Assembly: GCA_001556125.1 (NCBI GenBank)
Contig: LSIG01000124.1
Span: 68,539 to 132,538 of the forward strand
Direction: 5' to 3'
Length of the DNA: 64,000 bases
Origin: Rhizobiales bacterium CCH10-E5
GTDB lineage: Bacteria; Pseudomonadota; Alphaproteobacteria; Rhizobiales; Beijerinckiaceae
Shown: in pieces, positions 10,401-18,643 of the stretch
Numbering within the stretch: the first letter of the stretch is position 1
Layout of the letters: each line of letters opens with the position of its first letter
Notes under the pieces: generated by a model
Databases searched by the model: none
What the model was told of the DNA's origin: nothing
Seen by the model: only the letters and a program-made list of their open reading frames with translations
Translations under genes and position numbers: made by a program

Positions 10401-10887
10401 CGGCCAGTCGGTTCAGGCGCTGGCGGGCGACCGGGCCGACAACGCCGCCCCGCCGCTGCCGATCAATGTCAGCGAAGTGGCCTTCACCAAGCTCAGGGCC
10501 GAGTTCACCCGCTCCGCCAGCCGGCTCGACGTCTCGGACATGGTGATCTGGGGCCAGCAAGTCGGCTTCACCCTGCAGGGCAATGTCGATTACGGCCGCG
10601 ACCGCGTCGATATCGGCGGCACCTTCGTGCCGGGCTATGCCTTCAACAACGCCTTCGCGCAGGTGCCTGTGGTGGGGGCTCTGCTCGGCGGCGGCAGCCA
10701 ATATGGCGGGCTCTTCGCGGTGAATTTCCGCATCGCCGGGGCGGCCAGCGCCCCGACCATGACGATCAACCCGCTTTCGGCGATCGCGCCCGGCATCCTG
10801 CGCCGCTTCGTCGATCCGCTCGGCGGCACGCCGAACCAGCGGCCGATCCAGCCCAACCAGCCGGACCAGCCGCCGCCGACGCGCTGA
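7417..10887 (+). CDS. AsmA-like/DUF3971 large inner-membrane-anchored protein (YhdP/TamB-type)
   Basis: This 1,156-aa protein has one N-terminal transmembrane helix (about residues 35-60: GLVTIAVAIVVAVV) and a very long, beta-rich periplasmic part. It ends in an AsmA-type C-terminal domain (about 1,000-1,130: VDIGGTFVPGYAFNNAF, PVVGALLGGG, NFRIAGAASAP) and a Pro/Gln-rich tail. This is the architecture of YhdP/AsmA/TamB proteins, which form hydrophobic bridges for lipid transport to the outer membrane. No in-frame ATG exists near the start. The TTG at 7417, preceded by GAAGG, is the best start, and a GTG 15 codons later is the alternative. It ends four bases before the stop of convergent tyrS. 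The phospholipid-transport role is inferred from the family. Confidence 0.85.
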   Translation: MLDQDANKPDAAAPVTGAPGTPDCDAAEVKRRAKAGLVTIAVAIVVAVVTLAGAAATLLVTGLVPLSGLEGRIAQAIEDRLGADWTVEAAAAELGRIDGHSQLRVRQVSFRHKSGATIRAPEAVLGYEPLALLRGDIRLTSVDLRGVNVRLGVDRNGALIVNADAAPAEPTPAATLPDAAQWNAFTGIMAAVTTLAQGEGLLGALETAGINGARLALIDPEGRQRAGFEDVEIRLSRAAERVTRVTVRGRTGQRWKELAIDLSNQPDGTQRADIDIVRFEPAEVVALALGTGGMTVEGLPLRGKASLSQAPDGRRSVTARLDVLPGVIRIPDGPMQAIAVDAAHLEISSSGDLSTIDVGSVELAAGPTRLKGTGTLRAEDGAWRVALAGGGQLAGTDSDPPVVIDSARADLRIDPRRNEVVIDSMTVQGPAIKAEGKGLIQQVGPSPLQRFSILATDSDPRAALALWPRWTSPEVHRTLSRQFISGRLASLRVEMDLPAEDHARLMRGAGIPDDALTVLVDASQVRFEPGPGLPPLIDARVSGKATGRAVKLAIAGATADLGNGRQLQLSDGAFEIPETWMERAPARASFRSIGSMESLAALFAFPALKDFAPGDIDPASLRGNSDLRSVVSLALVDDPRPGEVVVTSSGTLSGIASDTLLAPEKLEGGHLAVTFDKAGLTVKGEAKVSGDRAQIEIRQDPKGKGEAALFMTLDNAARQKRGLGPEAGINGPVQVKVTKALGKGAPGAPRVENDLTKASLDGVIPGLSKPAGRPAKLSFIYVADPDGPDLDDFVFDSNPVQIRGKVELGRQNGFEAASLSQFRLSAGDNLKVEARREGALTKLVIRGAVADVRPFIRDLQTASGPAARGDKGKGGDLDLDLDVPILTGFNNEAITNATLKLQKRSGDLRTVAFQGRIGRAEVTARQVSRVGETAGGLLVQSENGGALLRFVDLYRRAYGGDFVLNIGPGETRQSGELLFRNFVVRDEPALRRVLGGQSVQALAGDRADNAAPPLPINVSEVAFTKLRAEFTRSASRLDVSDMVIWGQQVGFTLQGNVDYGRDRVDIGGTFVPGYAFNNAFAQVPVVGALLGGGSQYGGLFAVNFRIAGAASAPTMTINPLSAIAPGILRRFVDPLGGTPNQRPIQPNQPDQPPPTR

Positions 10888-10890
10888 GGC

Positions 10891-12141
10891 TTACTCCGCC
10901 CGCAGCAGAATGTGCTTCTTCTTGCCGAAGGAGAGCTTGATCGCGCCCTCGGCGAGGTCGGCCGGGCCGAGCGTGGCGCGCTCGTCGGTGACGAGCGTGT
11001 CGTTGACGCGCAGGCCGCCGGCCTTGACCTGACGCCTCGCCTCGCCGGTCGAGGGCACGAGCCCGGCCTTGACGAAGGCGGTCAGCACGCCGAGCCCCGG
11101 CTCCAGCTCCGCCCGCGCGATCGCGACGCTGGGCAGATCGGCCGCGGTCTCGCCCTGCTCGAAGGTCTTGCGCGCGGTCTCGGCGGCGGCTTCCGCCGCC
11201 TCGCGGCCATGGACGATGGCGGTGATCTCGGTCGCCAGGATCTTCTTGGCCTCGTTGATCTCCGAGCCGCCGAGCGCAGCGAGCTTTGCGATCTCGGCGA
11301 GCGGCAGGCGCGTGAACACCTTCAGGAAGCGGCCGACATCGGCGTCCTCGGTGTTGCGGAAATACTGCCAGAAATCATAGGGGCTGAAGACGTCGGCATT
11401 CAGCCAGACCGCGCCATTGGCGGTCTTGCCCATCTTGGCGCCGGAGGCGGTCGTCAAGAGCGGCGTCGTCACGCAGTAGAGCTGCGGCCCGCCCATCCGG
11501 TGCGAGAGGTCGACGCCGTTGATGATGTTGCCCCACTGGTCGGAGCCGCCCATCTGCAGCCGGCAGCCATAGCGCCGGTTCAGCTCGACGAAGTCGTAGC
11601 CCTGCATGATCATGTAGTTGAATTCGAGGAAGGACAGCGACTGCTCGCGGTCGAGCCGGAGCTTCACCGAGTCGAAGGAGAGCATCCGGTTGACCGAGAA
11701 ATGCCGGCCGACCTCGCGCAGAAACTCGACATAGTTCAGCTTCAGCAGCCAGTCGGCATTGTTGGCCATCAGCGCGTCCGTCGGGCCCTCGCCATAGCGC
11801 AGGATGCGGCCGAAGACCCGCTTGATGCTCTCGATATTGGTTGCGATCTCCTCGACGGTCAGCAGCTTGCGCTGGTCGTCGCGGAAGGAGGGGTCGCCCA
11901 CCATCGAGGTGCCACCGCCCATGAGCGTGATCGGCCGATGCCCGGTCTCCTGGAACCAGTACAGCATCGTCAGCGAGATCAGGTTGCCGATATGGATGCT
12001 CGTCGCGGTCGCGTCATAGCCGACATAGGCCGTCTGCACGCCCTGACGGCAGAGCGTATCGAGGCCCTCCGGATCGGAGACCTGATGGATCAGGCCGCGC
12101 TCGTCGAGCACGCGCAGGAAGTCGGACTTGTAGGTGGTCAT
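10891..12141 (-). CDS. tyrS: Tyrosine-tRNA ligase
   Basis: TyrRS is a cytosolic class I aminoacyl-tRNA synthetase that charges tRNA-Tyr. The protein is 416 aa from [16 protein letters not shown]. The HIGH-type motif is HIGN (TSIHIGNLI). The KMSKS loop reads KMGKT ([11 protein letters not shown]), a variant known in proteobacterial TyrRS. The tyrosine-binding region includes [10 protein letters not shown] and [11 protein letters not shown]-terminal S4 RNA-binding domain covers about residues 345-410 ([15 protein letters not shown]). The frame extends 22 codons upstream into a palindromic repeat, which is not part of the gene. It lies downstream of a hydrolase gene on the same strand, separated by that repeat. 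Confidence 0.97.
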   Translation of the reverse strand: MTTYKSDFLRVLDERGLIHQVSDPEGLDTLCRQGVQTAYVGYDATATSIHIGNLISLTMLYWFQETGHRPITLMGGGTSMVGDPSFRDDQRKLLTVEEIATNIESIKRVFGRILRYGEGPTDALMANNADWLLKLNYVEFLREVGRHFSVNRMLSFDSVKLRLDREQSLSFLEFNYMIMQGYDFVELNRRYGCRLQMGGSDQWGNIINGVDLSHRMGGPQLYCVTTPLLTTASGAKMGKTANGAVWLNADVFSPYDFWQYFRNTEDADVGRFLKVFTRLPLAEIAKLAALGGSEINEAKKILATEITAIVHGREAAEAAAETARKTFEQGETAADLPSVAIARAELEPGLGVLTAFVKAGLVPSTGEARRQVKAGGLRVNDTLVTDERATLGPADLAEGAIKLSFGKKKHILLRAE

Positions 12142-12177
12142 GGCTGGGTTCTCGTCGGGGCCGACGGCTCGTCCACC

Positions 12178-12268
12178 GTCATGGTCGGGCTTGTCCCGAC
12201 CATCCACGTCCTCTGGCGCCGGGCGCGGTGCCCAGGACGTGGATGCTCACCACAAGGGCGAGCATGAC
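12178..12268. repeat. Intergenic palindromic repeat, family A
   Basis: This is a 91-base imperfect palindrome between the hydrolase gene and tyrS. The outer arms GTCATGGTCGGGCTTGT and ACAAGGGCGAGCATGAC pair at 14 of 17 positions, and the inner arms CATCCACGTCCT/AGGACGTGGATG pair perfectly. The left arm is itself a hairpin (ATGGTCGGG-CTTGT-CCCGACCAT). Such REP-like elements are common between genes in Rhizobiales. A degenerate relative lies at 16222-16304. Confidence 0.75.
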
Positions 12269-12279
12269 GGGGAGGATCG

Positions 12280-12951
12280 TCAGACGCTTTCCTGCTCGCT
12301 CTTGATGATCTCGGGGCCGACCATGCGGTCGAGATAGGCGCCGACCTGGCTCATCAGCACGTCGACCTTGCCGTCGAAGAAGTGGTTGGCGCCCTCGACG
12401 ACCGTGTGCTCGATCTGGATGCCCTTCTGGGTCTTCACCTTCTCGATCACGGCCATGACCTCCTTGACCGGCGCGACGCGGTCCTCGGAGCCGTGGACGA
12501 ACAGGCCCGAGGAGGGGCAGGGCGCCAGGAAGGAGAAGTCGTAGCGGTTGGCCATCGCCGCGATCGAGAGGAAGCCCTCGATCTCGGGGCGGCGCATCAG
12601 GAGCTGCATGCCGATCCAGGCGCCGAAGGACACGCCGGTGATCCAGCAGCTCTTGGCCTCGGGGTTCAGCGCCTGCATCCAGTCGAGCGCGGCGGCGGCA
12701 TCCGAGAGCTCGCCCGCGCCATGGTCGAAATGGCCCTGGCTGCGGCCGACGCCGCGGAAATTGAAGCGCAGCGCCGAGAAGCCGCGGTTCACGAAGGTGT
12801 AGAACAGGTTGTAGACGATCTGGTTGTTCATCGTCCCGCCGAATTGCGGGTGCGGATGCAGGATGATGGCGAGCGGCGCCCCCCGCTTCTTGGCGGGCTG
12901 GTAGCGTCCCTCGATCCGTCCGGCCGGGCCGTTGAAAATCACCTCTGGCAT
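12280..12951 (-). CDS. Alpha/beta hydrolase (COG2945-like)
   Basis: This is a 223-aa cytosolic alpha/beta-hydrolase without signal peptide. The catalytic triad can be read: nucleophile Ser in GVSFGA, Asp in HGSEDRVAP and His in EGANHFF. The oxyanion region is IILHPHPQFGGTMNN, with the HPHP segment that marks this family of predicted serine esterases. The ATG at 12951 is taken because family members start MPEVIFNGPAGRIEG; the frame runs 12 codons further upstream. The substrate is unknown. It is divergent from the SUF operon; the shared 287-base gap holds the iron control element. Confidence 0.85.
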   Translation of the reverse strand: MPEVIFNGPAGRIEGRYQPAKKRGAPLAIILHPHPQFGGTMNNQIVYNLFYTFVNRGFSALRFNFRGVGRSQGHFDHGAGELSDAAAALDWMQALNPEAKSCWITGVSFGAWIGMQLLMRRPEIEGFLSIAAMANRYDFSFLAPCPSSGLFVHGSEDRVAPVKEVMAVIEKVKTQKGIQIEHTVVEGANHFFDGKVDVLMSQVGAYLDRMVGPEIIKSEQESV

Positions 12952-13070
12952 CGTCTCGTCGCCTTTGTGTTGGGCCCGGGCCTTCAAGGCGGGCCCTGCG
13001 GCGGCAGGAAGCCGCCGGAATGGCCCGGTCGCCCTTGACGGCCCCGCCGCTCGCGCCCTACATCAGGCGC

Positions 13071-13085
13071 TTAGAATGGTTCTAA
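13071..13085. promoter_or_regulatory. Candidate Irr iron control element (ICE box) of the suf operon
   Basis: TTAGAATGGTTCTAA is a perfect 6-3-6 dyad, 154 bases upstream of the first suf-operon gene. The iron response regulator Irr of Rhizobiales binds motifs of the form TTAGAA-N3-TTCTAA, and suf genes are known Irr targets in that group. The match is exact in both half-sites and stands out in a GC-rich gap. It also lies about 120 bases from the divergent hydrolase start, so that gene might be affected too. Confidence 0.7.
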
Positions 13086-13238
13086 CGGCCGTGAACAAGT
13101 CGGGAACATCGGCGCGATCCTCTGAACCGAGGCAGCGCCGCTCCCGGCGATGGCCGGTTCGGACGGGCGGCTATAGCACGGCGCAGGGGTGCGAATTCAA
13201 GCCTTTCGTGCCGGCGGCCCGGTGAAGCAGGAGCATCC

Positions 13239-14450
13239 GTGACCTTGTCCGTCGCGACGCGCGCCTATCTCGACCACAATGCCACGACCCCGGTCCGCCC
13301 CGAGGTCGTGCAGGCGATGCTGCGCGCGCTCGAACTCACGGGCAACCCGTCCTCCGTTCATGCCGAGGGCAGGGCAGCGCGCAGCGCGATCGAGACTGCG
13401 CGCGAAGCGGTTGCGAGGCTGACCGGGGCGAAGGCCGCGAATGTCGTCTTCACCGGCGGCGGCACCGAGGCGAACGCGACCGTCCTCTCGCCCGGCCTGA
13501 TGGATTGCGACGGCGGCCGCGATTGCGTCCGCACACCCGCCTCGCTGCTGCTTCACAGCGCCACCGAACATCCATGCGTGCGCGACGGCCACCGCTTTCC
13601 GGCGGAGGCGACGGAGACGCTTCCCGTCGATGCCGAGGGGATCGTCGATACGGTTTGGCTTGCGGCGCGGCTGGAGCGCTTCGCTGCCGAGCATCCGGGC
13701 GCGCGGGCGCTGGTCTCCGTGCACCTCGCCAACAACGAGACCGGCGTGATCCAGCCGGTCGCCGAGATCGCGACGATCGCGAAGCGCTTCGGCGCGCTGC
13801 TTCACAGCGACGCCGTCCAGGCTGCCGGCAAGATCGCGATCGACATCGAGGCGCTCGTCGTCGATGTGCTGACGCTGTCGGCCCACAAGCTCGGCGGGCC
13901 GAAGGGCGTCGGCGCCATCGTCTTCCGAACCGGAGCGCTCGAACTCGCCGACAAGCCGCTGCGCGGCGGCGGGCAGGAGCGCGGCTGGCGGGCCGGCACC
14001 GAGAACGTGCCGGGCATCGTCGGCTTCGGCATCGCCGCCGGCCTCGCGACCCAGGCCCTCGCTCGGGAGGGCGTGCGCCTCGCCGCCTTGCGCGACAGGC
14101 TGGAGGCCGGATTGCTGGCGCTGGCGCCCCAGAGCGTGGTCTTCGGCCGTGTCGCGCCGCGCCTGCCCAACACGTCCGCTTTCGCGACGCCGGGGCTGAG
14201 CGCCGAGACGACGCTGATCAAGCTCGACCTCGCGGGCGTCGCCCTGTCCTCCGGCTCGGCCTGCTCGTCGGGCAAGGTGAAGCGCTCGCATGTGCTGACC
14301 GCCATGGGGATAGACCCCGTCATGAGCGCAGGGGCCTTGCGGGCGTCGCTGGGATGGACCACCTGCGAGCAGGAGATCGACCTATTTCTCGCGGCCTATG
14401 CGAAAGCGCTGGCCACGATCCCGGATCGGAGCGCGCGGGCAGCCGCCTGA
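13239..14450 (+). CDS. Cysteine desulfurase, group I (IscS/NifS-like), first gene of suf operon
   Basis: This is a 403-aa PLP enzyme that removes sulfur from cysteine to leave a persulfide. The PLP lysine is in LSAHKLGGPKG, and the catalytic cysteine is in SSGSACSSGKVKRSHVL, on the long loop that defines group I (IscS/NifS type). The start is GTG, preceded by CAGGAG; the protein begins with AYLDHNATTPV, as the family does. It is followed by sufB after 60 bases, and a group II enzyme (sufS) comes later in the same operon, so two desulfurases of different class serve one pathway. Iron control through the upstream ICE box is likely. Confidence 0.93.
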   Translation: MTLSVATRAYLDHNATTPVRPEVVQAMLRALELTGNPSSVHAEGRAARSAIETAREAVARLTGAKAANVVFTGGGTEANATVLSPGLMDCDGGRDCVRTPASLLLHSATEHPCVRDGHRFPAEATETLPVDAEGIVDTVWLAARLERFAAEHPGARALVSVHLANNETGVIQPVAEIATIAKRFGALLHSDAVQAAGKIAIDIEALVVDVLTLSAHKLGGPKGVGAIVFRTGALELADKPLRGGGQERGWRAGTENVPGIVGFGIAAGLATQALAREGVRLAALRDRLEAGLLALAPQSVVFGRVAPRLPNTSAFATPGLSAETTLIKLDLAGVALSSGSACSSGKVKRSHVLTAMGIDPVMSAGALRASLGWTTCEQEIDLFLAAYAKALATIPDRSARAAA

Positions 14451-14510
14451 CGCGTTCCGCAACACCAAGACCAGACCGGCGGGCCTTGAACCCGCGACAG
14501 GAGAGCAGAC

Positions 14511-15982
<1,472 letters not shown>

Positions 15983-15983
<1 letters not shown>

Positions 15984-16204
15984 TGAACGAGAACGTGGAA
16001 AACCTCGTGCTCGAACATTTACGGGCGATCCGCGCAGACATGGCCCGGCTCGCCGACAGCATGCGCACCATGCAGACAGAGATGTCGGCGATGCGCCAGC
16101 ATCTCGCTGGTGTCGTGACCCTGCAGGAGCATGACCACGGCGACATTGCCGCGCTGAAATCCCGGGTGGATCGGATCGAAAAGCGCCTCGACCTGGTCGA
16201 ATGA
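15983..16204 (+). CDS. Small coiled-coil protein in suf operon, unknown function
   Basis: This is a 73-aa ORF starting MNENVENLVLEHLRAIR. Its ATG overlaps the sufB stop as TGATG, so it is probably translated by re-initiation after sufB. The sequence is a run of amphipathic heptads (ADMARLADSMRTMQTEM, then IAALKSRVDRIEKRL), charged and without cysteines, signal peptide or membrane segment. It should form a helical coiled coil. The codon bias resembles the neighbours. A REP-like element separates it from sufC. Similar short coiled-coil proteins are widespread in Rhizobiales with no assigned role; a link to SUF is only suggested by position. Confidence 0.65.
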
Positions 16205-16221
16205 AGCACATCGACCGACCC

Positions 16222-16304
16222 GCCACGGTCGGGCTTGTGCCAACCGTTTCGCCCCTCTTCAACGTTCAAGTCGCGGATACTCGGAACAGGACCGAGCATG
16301 ACGC
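16222..16304. repeat. Degenerate intergenic palindromic repeat, family A, inside suf operon
   Basis: This roughly 83-base segment begins CCACGGTCGGGCTTGTGCC and ends GACCGAGCATGACGC. It shares the CGGTCGGGCTTGT head and GAGCATGACG tail of the element at 12178-12268 but has lost much of the inner pairing. It lies between the small coiled-coil ORF and sufC, in the middle of what is otherwise one operon. Confidence 0.55.
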
Positions 16305-16328
16305 GACGGAAATCCGGACCTGAAAACC

Positions 16329-17081
16329 ATGCTCGAAATTCGTAACCTCGTCGTCAAGATCGCCGACGAAGACAAGCAGATCCTCAACGGCCTCAACCTC
16401 ACCGTGAACGACGGCGAGGTCGCGGCCATCATGGGCCCCAACGGCTCCGGCAAGTCGACGCTGAGCTATGTCATTGCCGGCAAGGAGGACTATGAGGTCC
16501 TCGACGGCGAGATCCTGCTCAACGGCGAGAACGTGCTGGAGATGGAGGCCGATGCGCGCGCTGCCGCCGGCATCTTCCTCGCCTTCCAGTACCCGCTGGA
16601 GATCCCCGGCGTCGCCACCATGACCTTCCTGAAGGCGGCGATGAACGCCCAGCGCAAGGCGCGCGGCGAGGCCGAACTGCTGACGCCGGACTTCATCAAG
16701 GCCGTCAACGGTGCCGCCGACAAGCTCGGCATCGCCAAGGACATGCTGCGCCGGCCGCTCAATGTCGGCTTCTCCGGCGGCGAGAAGAAGCGCATGGAAA
16801 TCCTGCAGATGGCGCTGCTCTCGCCCTCCATGTGCATCCTCGACGAGACCGATTCCGGCCTCGACATCGACGCGCTGCGCATCGTCGCCGAGGGCGTCAA
16901 CGCGCTGCGCGACAAGAGCCGCGGCTTCCTGGTCATCACGCACTACCAGCGCCTGCTCGACCATATCGTCCCCGACACGGTCCACGTCATGTCGAAGGGC
17001 CGCATCGTGAAGACCGGCGGCAAGGAGCTGGCCCTCGAACTCGAGAAGTCCGGCTACGCGGCCTATGTGGAGGCGGCCTGA
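16329..17081 (+). CDS. sufC: Fe-S cluster assembly ATPase SufC
   Basis: SufC is the 250-aa ABC-type ATPase that drives conformational change in SufBC2D. Walker A is GPNGSGKST, the Q-loop region is [12 protein letters not shown], the signature is [11 protein letters not shown], Walker B is [14 protein letters not shown], and the switch His is in [10 protein letters not shown]. There are no membrane partners, as expected for this soluble ABC protein. The ATG at 16329 agrees with the family start (MLEIRNLVV). Its TGA overlaps the sufD ATG as TGATG. Confidence 0.97.
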   Translation: MLEIRNLVVKIADEDKQILNGLNLTVNDGEVAAIMGPNGSGKSTLSYVIAGKEDYEVLDGEILLNGENVLEMEADARAAAGIFLAFQYPLEIPGVATMTFLKAAMNAQRKARGEAELLTPDFIKAVNGAADKLGIAKDMLRRPLNVGFSGGEKKRMEILQMALLSPSMCILDETDSGLDIDALRIVAEGVNALRDKSRGFLVITHYQRLLDHIVPDTVHVMSKGRIVKTGGKELALELEKSGYAAYVEAA

Positions 17082-18430
17082 TGTCCGTCGTCACCCCGCT
17101 GAAGACGGCGGCCGAGCAGGCGCTGAGCGCCCAGTTCGCCGCCGCCAAGGCCGAGCTGCCCGGCGCCCTGCCGGTCCGCAAGCTGCGCGAGGATGCCTTC
17201 GCCGGCTTCGAGGTCCGCGGCCTGCCGCATCGCCGGCTGGAAACCTGGCGCTACACCGATCTGCGCGGCCTGCTGCGTGAGGCCCGTCCGCTGGCCGAGA
17301 CGGCGACGGTCAGCGCCGCGGTGCGCGCCCGCGTCGCGGCGCTGCCCGCCGGCGGCGTCCGGCTCGTCCTGGTCGACGGCGTCTTCGTGCCGGAACTCTC
17401 CACGCTGGAGGGGCTGCCGGACGGTCTTGCGGTCCACAGCCTCGCCGATGCGCTGGTGTCGGGCCGCGAAGACCTCGCCCGCATCCTCTCCGGTCCGGGC
17501 GTCGCCAGCACCGATGCGGGGCTGATGCTCAACACCGCGCTGATGCGCGACGGCGTCTTCGTCGAGATCGCCGCCGGCACGGAGCTGGCGCAGCCGCTCA
17601 CCATCCTCTCGCTCGCCTCGGGCGAGGAGGAGCGCGCGATCTTCCACCGCTCGGTCGTGCTGGCCGGTGCCGGTGCGAAGGCGACGATCGTCGAGATCAG
17701 TGAAAGCGTCGGCAGCGCCGCCTCCCAGATCAACGGCGCCATCGTCTTCGAGACCGGCGACGAGAGCGATGTGCAGCATGTGCGCGTGATCACGCGCCAC
17801 CGGCCGGAGACCGTGCAGGTCCAGAGCCTGCTCGCGACCGTCGGCGGCCAGGCGAAGTTCGAATCCTTCGCGCTGGTCTGCAATGCCGGCACGCTGCGCC
17901 AGCAGCATTTCGTCCGCTATGCCGGCGAGCATACCGAGATCGGCCTGCGCGGCGTCAGCCTGCTCGGCGGCAGCGAGCATTCCGACGTCACGCTGGTGAT
18001 GGATCACGAGGTGCCGCACGGCACCAGCCGCGAGCTGTTCAAGTCGATCATCGGCGGCGAGGGCACCGGCGTCTTCCAGGGCAAGGTCATCGTGCGCCAG
18101 CATGCCCAGAAGACCGATGGCGGCATGAAGAGCAACGCGCTGCTGCTGAACGACGGCGCGACCATGTTCAACAAGCCCGAGCTCGAGATCTTCGCCGACG
18201 ACGTCGTCTGCGGCCACGGCGCCACCGTCGCCCAGATCGACGGCGAGCAACTCTTCTACCTGATGGCGCGCGGCCTGCCGCGGCCGCAGGCCGAGGCGCT
18301 GGTGCTGCAGGCCTTCGCCGGCGAGGCGGTCGAGTTCGTGCAGGACGAGGCCCTGCGCGAGATGGTCATGGGCGAGATCGAGGCCTGGCTCGCCGCCCGC
18401 GAAGCCTCCTCCGTGGTGAGTGCAGTCTGA
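17081..18430 (+). CDS. sufD: Fe-S cluster assembly protein SufD
   Basis: SufD is the 449-aa SufB paralogue that completes the SufBC2D scaffold and assists iron entry. The N-terminal part is helical and contains the family RRLETWRYTDLRGLL segment (about residues 48-62). The beta-helix follows, with GVSLLGGSEHSDVTL and GVFQGKVIVRQHAQKTDG. The C-terminus carries YLMARGLPRPQAEALVL, equivalent to the SufB-SufC interface helix. The ATG is overlapped by the sufC stop, and its own TGA overlaps the ATG of the tautomerase gene, so three consecutive genes are stop-start coupled. Confidence 0.96.
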   Translation: MSVVTPLKTAAEQALSAQFAAAKAELPGALPVRKLREDAFAGFEVRGLPHRRLETWRYTDLRGLLREARPLAETATVSAAVRARVAALPAGGVRLVLVDGVFVPELSTLEGLPDGLAVHSLADALVSGREDLARILSGPGVASTDAGLMLNTALMRDGVFVEIAAGTELAQPLTILSLASGEEERAIFHRSVVLAGAGAKATIVEISESVGSAASQINGAIVFETGDESDVQHVRVITRHRPETVQVQSLLATVGGQAKFESFALVCNAGTLRQQHFVRYAGEHTEIGLRGVSLLGGSEHSDVTLVMDHEVPHGTSRELFKSIIGGEGTGVFQGKVIVRQHAQKTDGGMKSNALLLNDGATMFNKPELEIFADDVVCGHGATVAQIDGEQLFYLMARGLPRPQAEALVLQAFAGEAVEFVQDEALREMVMGEIEAWLAAREASSVVSAV

Positions 18431-18639
18431 TGCCCTACGTCAATCTGCAGATCACCAAGGGCGCGACGCGGGCCCAGAAGGCCGAGATCGTCAAGGCCTT
18501 CACCGACACGCTGGTCCGCGTGTTGGGAAAGAACCCGCAGAACACCCATATCGTGATCCAGGAGATCGAGCGCGAGGATTGGGGCCATGGCGGCGAGCTG
18601 GTCGCCGACAAGGCACCCGCTTCGCCGGGAAAGGCTTGA
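18430..18639 (+). CDS. 4-oxalocrotonate tautomerase family protein within suf operon
   Basis: This is a 69-aa protein of the 4-OT/tautomerase superfamily. The mature N-terminus would be Pro (MPYVNLQIT), which acts as the catalytic base, and the beta-alpha-beta fold is recognisable (ATRAQKAEIVKAFTDTLVRV, then NTHIVIQEI). The conserved EDWGHGG segment is typical of one subgroup. The ATG overlaps the sufD stop as TGATG, and sufS begins four bases after its stop. Tight packing inside suf implies co-translation and possibly a shared purpose, but no metabolic link between a tautomerase and cluster assembly is established to my knowledge. Substrate unknown. Confidence 0.88.
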   Translation: MPYVNLQITKGATRAQKAEIVKAFTDTLVRVLGKNPQNTHIVIQEIEREDWGHGGELVADKAPASPGKA

Positions 18640-18643
18640 GGAC

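Noticed and set aside
7210..10701. More than 1,100-codon open frame on the minus strand, antisense to the AsmA-like gene and in frame with bcp
   Set aside because: Its sequence is low-complexity (Ala/Arg/Gly/Asp/His-rich), shows no domain, and mirrors the high-GC third-position bias of the true plus-strand gene. Only the last 154 codons (bcp) are real.
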